Position numbers and translations under genes: made by a program
NCBI GenBank assembly: GCA_945866165.1
Contig: CAMBGO010000176.1
Span: forward strand, 1-5,022
Direction of reading: 5' to 3'
Length of the DNA: 5,022 bases
Source: Chitinophaga pinensis
Lineage (GTDB): Bacteria > Bacteroidota > Bacteroidia > Chitinophagales > Chitinophagaceae
Notes under the pieces: generated by a model
Told to the model about the DNA's origin: nothing
Seen by the model: only the letters and a program-made list of their open reading frames with translations
The model's database searches: none
Shown here: positions 1 through 5,022 of the stretch, piece after piece
Numbering within the stretch: position 1 is the first letter of the stretch
Layout of the letters: each line of letters begins with the position of its first letter

Positions 1-467
1 AAAGCATCAATCAACTGATTATTCGGATCATCCTGGTCTATAATGGTAACTGTATAGGTGCCTGCAACCAATGAGGAAATATCTTGACTGTTTGAGCCGT
101 TACTCCAGGAAAAATTATAGGTGCCAGATCCGCCACTAACTGTTAATGAAATTGACCCAACATTTGGTGAAAAACAAGATGTATTACCAATTGTTGCATT
201 AACTGAAATTGCGCCATCTGCTTTAGTATTAGAAATAATTGATTTTTCTTCTGCATTTGAGAGAGAATCCTTAACTAATATTATTTCAGATGGGACTCCA
301 GGCTTTTCGTTTAAAGATACACTGTCATGAGAAAAAAATGAACCTACATGAGAATTACCAAATGTATCTATATTTAAAAGAAGTAAAACTAAAATAACAG
401 AAAAGAGATTGAGTAATTTAAATGAAGAATATTTAGTAAAAAAACGAGATGACTTTACGGTAAGCAT
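1..467 (-). CDS. Secreted SprB-repeat protein, N-terminal part (runs off left edge)
   Basis: An uninterrupted reading frame of 155 codons starts with ATG at 467 and leaves the window at base 1 without a stop, so the C-terminus is unknown. Residues 1-37 look like a Sec signal peptide: a basic start (MLTVKSSRFFTKYSSFK), a hydrophobic core at about 19-33, and a possible cleavage after TFG (35-37). A Ser/Asn-rich linker follows. From about residue 88 to 145 there is one SprB-type repeat, with GSISLTVSGGSGTYNFSWSN (104-123) and then DISSLVAGTYTVTIID (129-144). This repeat is known from large Bacteroidota cell-surface adhesins such as the gliding protein SprB and from many proteins secreted by the type IX system. 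One repeat is visible; more repeats and a C-terminal sorting domain would be expected outside the window but cannot be seen. It reads away from the insertion-sequence remnant and is not part of the carotenoid operon. The family call is fairly sure; the specific function is unknown. Confidence 0.85.
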   Translation of the reverse strand, partial: MLTVKSSRFFTKYSSFKLLNLFSVILVLLLLNIDTFGNSHVGSFFSHDSVSLNEKPGVPSEIILVKDSLSNAEEKSIISNTKADGAISVNATIGNTSCFSPNVGSISLTVSGGSGTYNFSWSNGSNSQDISSLVAGTYTVTIIDQDDPNNQLIDA

Positions 468-576
468 ATTTTTGATTAATGTCAAATACGATTTAAAAAA
501 TTCAATTACTTGATATTTAATCATTAGAAGTATTGTTCAAATTCATTTTGATATTGTAGTAATATCATAGGAATTA

Positions 577-606
577 CAAAAGTTGATAATTAATACTATT
601 TTTCAA
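577..606 (-). promoter_or_regulatory. Candidate Bacteroidota-type promoter for the SprB-repeat gene
   Basis: On the minus strand a TTG (606-604) is followed after 19 bases by AACTTTTG (584-577). This resembles the Bacteroidota consensus of a TTTG at -33 and TAnnTTTG at -7, with one mismatch in each box. It would give a 5' leader of roughly 100 bases before the ATG at 467. In such A/T-rich DNA a match of this quality can arise by chance, so it is only a suggestion. Confidence 0.2.
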
Positions 607-943
607 GGGAATATTAGTGGATTCTAGAGAATACATGCAAATTAGTTTTTTTATTAAAAAACATAAAAAAACAGATTCCCTACATGTTTATAACTTTTGA
701 GGGTGACCTGCCATGCTGCTATTTTTTATGAAAATCAAACCATGAAGTTGAAGTAATTATTCCCATTCACACTGAAAGACTGAAGTCGACATTGAATTCT
801 TTATCAGATTAGCATAAACTATTATCAAAAAATAAAACCAGATTAGTTTAAATCATTGAACTTCATGAATCAAATTCAAAATATTGGACGGGTGCTTTAA
901 AGTTGCTTTCATTGGACTTGCAGTTTAGCTAACAGCTGCTTTC

Positions 944-957
944 TCCATTTAAATGGA
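944..957. repeat. 14-bp perfect palindrome TCCATTTAAATGGA
   Basis: The sequence is self-complementary over all 14 bases and ends at 943/958, where pairing fails. It lies about 70 bases before the transposase start. It could be a dimeric regulator's operator or part of the insertion-sequence end region, but nothing in the sequence decides between these, and chance is possible. Confidence 0.5.
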
Positions 958-999
958 ACAGCCCTTGTTTGCATCTTAGGTCAGTTCAACTTTTTAACG

Positions 1000-1026
1000 C
1001 AACACGTTAACGAAGTTAACTTGTTG
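1000..1026. repeat. Inverted repeat directly before the transposase start
   Basis: The arms CAACACGTTAAC (1000-1011) and GTTAACTTGTTG (1015-1026) are complementary at 11 of 12 positions (mismatch 1005/1021) around a GAA spacer. The repeat ends one base before the ATG at 1028. This covers the place where a ribosome binding site would be, so it could act as an operator for the transposase or as an mRNA hairpin limiting its translation. Insertion sequences often carry such self-limiting structures, but the role here is inferred. Confidence 0.55.
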
Positions 1027-1027
1027 T

Positions 1028-1417
1028 ATGGAAAAATATCAAAGATTAAGTCTCGATGAGCGAGAAACGATTGGCCAGATGTTATCTCAGGGTAAAAGTC
1101 TTAGGTTTATTGCTGATTCACTATCAAGGAATGTCAGTACGATCAGCCGCGAGATTAGACTTTTTTCTGCCCGAGGTACCCGCTATAAACCATGGTTGGC
1201 CCATTACTGCGCAGATTATCTTTCAGCTAGGCATAATACCGGCAGAAGGATATCTCGTAATCCAAAACTGCATAGCTTTATTAATTCACATTTAAAATTA
1301 TATCATAATATATTTTTGAAGTGCCTATTTCAAAAATATTCTGAGAAAAATGAAAAAAACTGTTTGGATACAAATCAGAAATGGTGCAAACCGGTTTGTA
1401 GTCCCAATTCTCAGTGA
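1028..1417 (+). pseudogene. IS30-family transposase remnant, 3' truncated
   Basis: The first 90 or so codons match the N-terminus of IS30-family transposases. They open with YQRLSLDERETIGQMLSQGK (residues 4-23), the conserved start of the DNA-binding helix-turn-helix domain, followed by the recognition part SLSRNVSTISREIR (31-44), and then RYKPWLAHYCADYLSARHN (52-70), the segment that normally leads towards the catalytic core. Recognisable similarity stops near residue 91 (about base 1300). The frame stays open to a stop at 1415-1417, but that tail (YHNIFLKCLFQKY and on) is antisense to the end of the cruF-like gene and is not transposase-like. A complete member has roughly 300-380 residues with a DDE catalytic domain, which is wholly absent, so this copy cannot move by itself. 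A short DNA-binding peptide could still be made. No intact inverted repeats or target duplication were identified. Confidence 0.85.
1294..1339 (-). terminator. A/T-rich hairpins at the end of the carotenoid operon
   Basis: A perfect 11-bp inverted repeat, ATATTTTTGAA (1310-1320) and TTCAAAAATAT (1329-1339), encloses an 8-base loop that contains the TAG stop of the cruF-like gene (1327-1325). A second pair, AAAATTATAT (1294-1303) and ATATATTTTT (1308-1317) with one mismatch, overlaps its distal arm, so the two folds exclude each other. Read on the minus strand the region ends in a short run of T. As the last gene of the operon ends here and faces the transposase remnant, a weak terminator, possibly working in both directions, is reasonable; the lack of G-C pairs makes it uncertain. 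Confidence 0.35.
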
Positions 1418-2038
1418 CTGGAATGCGTAGGATATCAAAAAAGAAAAAACAAACCAACATATATAGTTAAATACAGGGATCGAGTTACCATCCCAATTCC
1501 AAAAACCAAGCCTCAATGCCACGGGCTCCATTAGCCAATCAAATAAAACAGCAATAGAAGCTCCAATGAGTGGTTGTAAAAAACGAGCAAAAAAATTATT
1601 TTTCGAATGTTTTTTATTGAAATGTAACTTTCCCAACAATAAACCAGCAGAGATGTATGCAGAAAAAACAATAATAAACCAATTTACTCCTATCAAGACG
1701 GGAACACCAAAAAATTTCAAACCGAGTACATTGCCATAAGTATAGTATCCGAATAATTGGTGTGTATTTACACCAATTAGTTCTACAATCAAGCCTACAT
1801 AAAAGGCAATTAAAAGTGCATTTAAAAAAGATTTGTTTTTTTCTTCTTCATTCCAAATCAGTAAAATAAACATCAGGAGGAGGTTATAAGGTGTCATTCC
1901 TGAAAAAAGTACTGTATCATAAAATGCCATCCCAATTGCCCCTGCAGTGTGAACAAGGACTAAAATAAAAAGGGACCAAAAAAGTTTATTTCCCAACACA
2001 GTTGAAGTACTTTTATTTGGATGTGGATCTATTACCAT
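1325..2038 (-). CDS. cruF: CruF-like carotenoid biosynthesis membrane protein (probable 1',2'-hydratase)
   Basis: This 237-residue, strongly hydrophobic protein has about seven predicted membrane segments (near 20-38, 50-62, 72-89, 110-135, 152-170, 188-207 and 216-235). It carries the conserved pattern of the CruF/bisanhydrobacterioruberin-hydratase family (formerly DUF422): ELIGVNT then FGYYTYG (86-102), FGVPVLIGVNW (110-120), FDWLMEPVA (166-174), FWNWDG (179-184) and NYICWF (191-196). Characterised members add water across the terminal C-1',2' double bond of an acyclic carotenoid end, giving a tertiary hydroxyl group, in the inner membrane. The start at 2038 gives the usual length. It follows crtD by 53 bp on the same strand, and CrtD-type enzymes act on the 1'-hydroxylated product, which supports the call. 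The C-terminus appears complete even though the insertion-sequence remnant begins just beyond the stop. Exact substrate and hydratase activity are inferred from family and context. Confidence 0.82.
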   Translation of the reverse strand: MVIDPHPNKSTSTVLGNKLFWSLFILVLVHTAGAIGMAFYDTVLFSGMTPYNLLLMFILLIWNEEEKNKSFLNALLIAFYVGLIVELIGVNTHQLFGYYTYGNVLGLKFFGVPVLIGVNWFIIVFSAYISAGLLLGKLHFNKKHSKNNFFARFLQPLIGASIAVLFDWLMEPVALRLGFWNWDGNSIPVFNYICWFVFSFLISYAFQSLRIGTTNRFAPFLICIQTVFFIFLRIFLK

Positions 2039-2084
2039 TTGAACGGATAAAATTTTATATGCAGTATTGCAAATAAAGCATAAA

Positions 2085-2104
2085 GATCAAACTATTCTTT
2101 GATC
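2085..2104 (-). repeat. Hairpin holding the crtD stop codon in its loop
   Basis: On the minus strand GATCAAA (2104-2098) and TTTGATC (2091-2085) pair perfectly around the loop GAATAG, which contains the last sense codon and the TAG stop of crtD. It stands at the start of the 53-bp gap before the cruF-like gene. No T-run suited to termination follows, so if real it would more likely affect mRNA processing or cruF expression than end transcription. A 7-bp stem may be chance. Confidence 0.35.
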
Positions 2105-3564
2105 AAATCACTAACAATCTTGGCACTTTTAAGACAAAGTGGTATTCCGCCTCCAGGATGAACACTGCCCCCTGCAAAAAATAGTCCTTTCACTGCTGTT
2201 GTATAATTAGCGTGACGTAAAAATGCAGCCCACTTGGAATTTGAACTTGTTCCATACAAGGATCCCAAATAAGAATCAGTTCGTCGTTGTATGCCTTCTG
2301 GTGTAAGTACTTCCTCTTCTTGAATGTAAGAGGCAATATCAACACCCATTATCCTACTTAATTTATCAATTACATTTTTCCGAACTTCACTAACCTCTTT
2401 TACCCAATCCGCTCCTTCCATAGCTGGCGCATTTACCATCACAAACCAATTTTCTTTTCCATCTGGAGCCTGCCCTTCCTCCATTTTAGAAGTTATGTTT
2501 ATATATATGGTAGGGTCGTGAAAAAATTGCTTTTTTTCAAATAGATGCTCAAACTCAGATTTATAATCATTGCTAAAAAAAATATTGTGCAAATGCAAAT
2601 CAGGAAACGTCTTATTGATTCCCCAATAAAAAATCAATGCACTACTACTACGTTCATTCTTCAATACTTTATTTGCCTTGTTGATGTCTCCAAGTAAATT
2701 TTTATACGTATAATAAACATCAACATTGCTGATCACGATGTCTGCAGGATGAAAAATACCGCCTACCTCAACTCCTTCTACTATATCATTACCTTTTACA
2801 ATTTTTTCTACTGATTTTCCAAGTGAAAATTTAACGCCTTTTTTTCTCGCAAGACGCTCCAAAGCATTGGGAATGCTAATCATACCACCCTTGGGATAAA
2901 ATGTTCCTTCATTCTGCTCAAGGTGTGGAATTAAACTCAACATACCTGGCGCTTTGAATGGATTACTTCCATTGTATGTAGCAAAGCGATTAAAAATTTG
3001 AACGGCTTCTTTTGTCTTTAACCTTATTTGGTTAAATGAATTCAGGGTTCCAAATAAATGGGAAAGGCCCACCGACTTCATTGCTGAAAAAATTCGTGGA
3101 TGAAGCCATGTTGAAGCACTCCTCAGTGAATAGTTGAGAAAGATATTACCTACGCTCTCATATACCCGAGCAGATTCATCCAAATAATCAATTACGTTAT
3201 GTTCAGGTTCCCCGAGCTTTTCATTTAATTCCTTGGCAAAATCATGCTTATCGGTATAGGCGTTGACAACTACACCACTTTCAAAAAAATACTTGCATGC
3301 AATTGGCACCTTGCTAAAATTAAAATATTCACCAATTGTTTCACCAGCATATTCAAATAATTCTATAAGATTTTGTGGTTGGGTAAAAAGTGAAGGTCCA
3401 GCATCAAAATAAAAACCATTCTTTTCAATTAAATACATCTTGCCACCAAGAACATCATTCTTTTCAAAAACTTCTACATCAAATCCTTGAACAGCCAAGC
3501 GAATAGATGTGGCCATGCCGGCAATACCGCTTCCTACTATGATTGCTTTTCTGCCACTAATCAT
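2092..3564 (-). CDS. crtD: CrtI/CrtD-family carotenoid desaturase (probable 1-hydroxycarotenoid 3,4-desaturase)
   Basis: The 490-residue protein is a full-length member of the phytoene desaturase family. The N-terminal FAD-binding Rossmann motif is IVGSGIAGMA (9-18) with the acidic residue E34 and GG (40-41), followed by YFDAGPSLFTQPQ (52-64). The C-terminal FAD/substrate signature is LFFAGGSVHPGGGIPLCLKS (461-480). The segments FATYNGSNPFKAP (194-206) and IPHLE (212-216), and the SVHPGGGIPLCLKS ending, fit from memory the Bacteroidota CrtD group better than their phytoene desaturases. CrtD enzymes introduce the 3',4' double bond into 1'-hydroxylated carotenoid ends, as in myxol and saproxanthin. 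The gene starts 4 bp after the idi stop, so translation is probably coupled, and is followed by the cruF-like hydratase, which would supply its substrate. Membership of the desaturase family is near certain; the CrtD role rather than CrtI is an inference, at perhaps 70 percent. Confidence 0.9.
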   Translation of the reverse strand: MISGRKAIIVGSGIAGMATSIRLAVQGFDVEVFEKNDVLGGKMYLIEKNGFYFDAGPSLFTQPQNLIELFEYAGETIGEYFNFSKVPIACKYFFESGVVVNAYTDKHDFAKELNEKLGEPEHNVIDYLDESARVYESVGNIFLNYSLRSASTWLHPRIFSAMKSVGLSHLFGTLNSFNQIRLKTKEAVQIFNRFATYNGSNPFKAPGMLSLIPHLEQNEGTFYPKGGMISIPNALERLARKKGVKFSLGKSVEKIVKGNDIVEGVEVGGIFHPADIVISNVDVYYTYKNLLGDINKANKVLKNERSSSALIFYWGINKTFPDLHLHNIFFSNDYKSEFEHLFEKKQFFHDPTIYINITSKMEEGQAPDGKENWFVMVNAPAMEGADWVKEVSEVRKNVIDKLSRIMGVDIASYIQEEEVLTPEGIQRRTDSYLGSLYGTSSNSKWAAFLRHANYTTAVKGLFFAGGSVHPGGGIPLCLKSAKIVSDLIKE

Positions 3565-3568
3565 AGTA

Positions 3569-4099
3569 TCAGCTTGATTTAATTAAGTATTTTTCCAACA
3601 AGGGAAATGCAATGCGAAACCAAATGGTGTATTTTAAGGGGTGTAAAGCCAATTCATGCTTTAAATCAGCCATCGATTTAAAACAATAATCACCAGCCTC
3701 CGAAAAATTTAAATTAATATCTCCATCATACTTACCAATAAACACATGATCAAATTCATTCTCAGTAAGTCCTTTATCTAATGAAGCTTTGTAAGTAAAA
3801 TTGAAAGCAAATTCCAGCTCAGTTATGAAACCCATCTCTTCAGTCAATCTCCTTTTAGCGGCATCAATAACTGACTCACCCGGATAAGGGTGACTACAAC
3901 AAGTATTGGTCCACAGCCCACCACTATGGTATTTTGAAGCTGCTCTTCGCTGTAAGAGCATTTCATTTCTGCTGTTAAATATAAAAACACTGAAGGCCCT
4001 ATGCAATAGGCCCTTTTGATGCACTTCCATTTTTTCCATAACCCCAAGCTCATTGTCACGTTCGTCAACCAGTACAACCATTTGTTCCTTTTGCTGCAT
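3569..4099 (-). CDS. idi: Isopentenyl-diphosphate delta-isomerase, type I
   Basis: The enzyme interconverts isopentenyl diphosphate and dimethylallyl diphosphate in the cytosol, the first step that makes the allylic primer for all isoprenoids, including carotenoids. From the ATG at 4099 the protein has 176 residues, normal for this Nudix-family enzyme. Active-site features are present: WTNTCCSHP (63-71), whose second Cys (C68) matches the catalytic Cys of Escherichia coli Idi; metal-ligand histidines H27, H33 and H70; the Nudix-like helix GESVIDAAKRRLTEEMG (74-90); and ENE (113-115), carrying the metal-binding and catalytic glutamates. An in-frame ATG at 4147 would add 16 residues and overlap the peroxidase gene by 32 bases; the 4099 start, 16 bp after that gene, agrees better with the family length. 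A further Met at 4081 is possible. Its place directly before crtD suggests that precursor supply is raised together with carotenoid synthesis. Confidence 0.95.
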   Translation of the reverse strand: MQQKEQMVVLVDERDNELGVMEKMEVHQKGLLHRAFSVFIFNSRNEMLLQRRAASKYHSGGLWTNTCCSHPYPGESVIDAAKRRLTEEMGFITELEFAFNFTYKASLDKGLTENEFDHVFIGKYDGDINLNFSEAGDYCFKSMADLKHELALHPLKYTIWFRIAFPLLEKYLIKSS

Positions 4100-4115
4100 T
4101 GATAATAAATATGAT

Positions 4116-4811
4116 TTAATTGCCAATAGCGTGGGTGATTTCAGCACCTAGTGGACTAACACCGGGATCATAATAACCCACTAGCCTTCCTTCTTCATCA
4201 ATGAGGTATTTTGAAAAGTTCCACGAAGGAGCTTCTTTGTTCCAACCATTTTTGGTTGGGTCAGAGAGCCATTGAAAAAGTGGATGTTGTTCTTTACCCT
4301 TGATGACAACAGTTTTCATTGCAATAGGAAATTCAACGCCATAATTCTTTTTACAAAAAGCAGCTATCTCTTCATTGCTTCCCTTTTCTTGTTTCTTGAA
4401 GTCGTTTGCAGGAAATCCAATTATAATTAAATCACCCGCTTCTTTACTATATAAAGATTGCAACTCTTCATATTGAGCAGTATAGCCACAATCACTTGCC
4501 GTATTTGCAATGACTATTTTTTTTCCTTTCCATTGGGCCAAATTAATTTTATCCCCATTAATTAGTTCAATAGGAATATCATAAATGGAACTTTGAGGAG
4601 AAATCAATTTATCAGATTCAATTACACGATTTTTAACACCAAAAAAATGAGTAATTTTTGTTAATGTAGGGTAAAAGCTCTTTAACATTTTTTGTCGGGC
4701 ACTCATGCTATTTGTTTGTGTTTTTGTAGAAGATGTACAAGCAACTATACTTGTAAGAAATACAAATAAAGAAATAAAAAAATAATTTCTGTTATGATGC
4801 ATTTGATTCAT
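4116..4811 (-). CDS. Glutathione-peroxidase-family lipoprotein (thiol peroxidase)
   Basis: The family reduces hydrogen peroxide and organic or lipid hydroperoxides with thiols; bacterial Cys forms usually take electrons from thioredoxin rather than glutathione. From the ATG at 4811 (one base after the aldehyde dehydrogenase stop) the protein has 231 residues; an ATG at 4802 is also possible. A frame extension to 4886 was rejected because it lies inside the preceding gene and spoils the signal peptide. Residues 1-24 are a lipoprotein signal ending in IVA-C25. A linker to about residue 70 precedes the thioredoxin-fold domain: NTASDCGYTAQYEELQSLY (103-121, peroxidatic C108), GFPANDFKKQEKGSNEEI (132-149, catalytic Q141), FC (152-153, probable resolving C153) and WNFSKYLID (197-205, tetrad W197 and N198). 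The common FPCNQF is FPANDF here, so one family Cys is missing, while C108 and C153 remain as a possible redox pair. No acidic run follows C25, so surface export is unlikely and a periplasm-facing lipoprotein is inferred. Confidence 0.92.
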   Translation of the reverse strand: MNQMHHNRNYFFISLFVFLTSIVACTSSTKTQTNSMSARQKMLKSFYPTLTKITHFFGVKNRVIESDKLISPQSSIYDIPIELINGDKINLAQWKGKKIVIANTASDCGYTAQYEELQSLYSKEAGDLIIIGFPANDFKKQEKGSNEEIAAFCKKNYGVEFPIAMKTVVIKGKEQHPLFQWLSDPTKNGWNKEAPSWNFSKYLIDEEGRLVGYYDPGVSPLGAEITHAIGN

Positions 4812-4812
4812 A

Positions 4813-5022
4813 TCAACTGATTTTGAAAATTGTTCTGAGCAATTTTGCTTTGTTTCCAAAAGGAGCGTACCAAACAGGTAGATCAAACCATGAACGAGAA
4901 TGCATTACAGCTTTGGGTCTTGTAAATGTATCAAAGCCATATTTACCATGGTATTGTCCGGTTCCACTTGGCCCAACACCACCAAATGGAAGGTTTGGAT
5001 TTCCAAGGTGAATCAGACCGTT
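4813..5022 (-). CDS. Aldehyde dehydrogenase, class-3 type, C-terminal fragment (runs off right edge)
   Basis: Only the last 69 codons are in the window; the frame is open at the right edge and ends with TGA at 4815-4813. The visible part carries the C-terminal signature of NAD(P)-dependent aldehyde dehydrogenases, NLPFGGVGPSGTGQYHGKYG (visible residues 10-29) followed by FDTFTRPKAV (30-39). The YHGK-x-x-FDTF pattern is characteristic of class 3 (fatty-aldehyde) enzymes, which oxidise medium- and long-chain aldehydes to acids. The end FGNKAKLLRTIFKIS is basic and amphipathic, where class 3 enzymes often have a membrane-facing tail. The catalytic Cys and Glu and the NAD fold lie outside the window, so activity cannot be checked. 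The stop is one base from the start of the peroxidase gene, so the two are surely cotranscribed. A role in removing lipid- or carotenoid-derived aldehydes is an inference from context. Confidence 0.88.
   Translation of the reverse strand, partial: NGLIHLGNPNLPFGGVGPSGTGQYHGKYGFDTFTRPKAVMHSRSWFDLPVWYAPFGNKAKLLRTIFKIS

Larger units (their letters stand above)
468..1027. other. Intergenic stretch without a supported gene
   Basis: About 560 bases separate the SprB-type gene from the transposase remnant. Both strands are full of stops and I recognise no RNA gene. Visible structure: a palindrome-like ATTCT/AGAAT pair (621-632), a 7-bp A/T hairpin GTTTTTT-TATT-AAAAAAC (645-662) nested inside a distant pair AGGGAAT (606-612) / ATTCCCT (675-681), the 14-bp palindrome at 944-957 and the inverted repeat at 1000-1026. 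The left end of the IS30-type element should lie somewhere in the right part of this stretch, but no terminal inverted repeat could be assigned because the right end of the element is missing. Confidence 0.6.

Noticed and set aside
121..330. Plus-strand frame of 69 codons
   Set aside because: It is the shadow of the SprB-repeat gene, which has a signal peptide and domain match on the other strand.
645..662. A/T hairpin GTTTTTT-TATT-AAAAAAC as a terminator
   Set aside because: It has a single G-C pair and no gene ends next to it on either strand, so a terminator role is not supported.
661..720. GGGTGACC-containing segment as a possible end of another insertion sequence
   Set aside because: No partner inverted repeat or transposase fragment was found nearby.
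909..974. A 21-codon minus-strand frame rich in Lys and Arg (starts MQTRAVPFKW)
   Set aside because: Too short, no convincing start signal or neighbour, and chance frames of this size are common.
732..1010. A plus-strand frame reading EVEVIIPIHTERLKSTLNSL and onwards, at first sight like the start of a family 2 glycosyltransferase
   Set aside because: It has in-frame stops at 810, 849, 930 and 1008, the resemblance is limited to about 20 residues, and nothing later fits the family. Not supported even as a pseudogene.
3844..4077. Minus-strand frame of 77 codons inside idi
   Set aside because: It overlaps idi in another frame and shows no family features; idi has all its active-site residues.
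4823..5011. Plus-strand frame of 62 codons at the right end
   Set aside because: It is antisense to the aldehyde dehydrogenase C-terminus, whose family signature is clear.

Overview
The window looks like chromosomal DNA of a low-GC member of the Bacteroidota. Three things point there: an SprB-type repeat protein of the kind Bacteroidota secrete, a carotenoid pair (CrtD-like desaturase next to a CruF-like membrane protein) typical of flavobacteria and relatives, and A/T-rich gene starts without clear Shine-Dalgarno sequences. The genus cannot be told from sequence alone.

Left edge (1-467, minus strand): the N-terminal 155 codons of a secreted SprB-repeat protein that runs off the window. Next come about 560 bases (468-1027) with no supported gene. 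They hold a weak promoter candidate for the SprB-type gene, an A/T hairpin, a 14-bp perfect palindrome and a longer inverted repeat just before a transposase start. At 1028, on the plus strand, begins the N-terminal third of an IS30-family transposase. Its recognisable part stops near 1300, and the rest of its open frame is antisense to the neighbouring carotenoid gene, so this is a broken insertion-sequence remnant.

Right three quarters (1325-5022, all minus strand): five tightly packed genes, read from the right edge leftwards. They are the C-terminal end of a class-3-type aldehyde dehydrogenase, a glutathione-peroxidase-family lipoprotein, type I isopentenyl-diphosphate isomerase (idi), a CrtI/CrtD-family carotenoid desaturase, and a CruF-like carotenoid hydratase. 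Gaps are 1, 16, 4 and 53 bp, so they probably form one operon whose promoter lies beyond the right edge.

Taken together, Idi feeds isoprenoid precursor supply, while CrtD and CruF would modify the acyclic end of a carotenoid (hydration at C-1', desaturation at C-3',4'), as in myxol- or saproxanthin-type pigments. The peroxidase and aldehyde dehydrogenase could remove lipid or carotenoid peroxides and their aldehyde breakdown products. That link is inference from gene order. No phytoene synthase, cyclase or hydroxylase gene is in the window. I did not find a clearly new system; the best leads are the mixed carotenoid/peroxide-defence operon, the insertion-sequence junction at its end, and the hairpins that place the stop codons of crtD and cruF in their loops.
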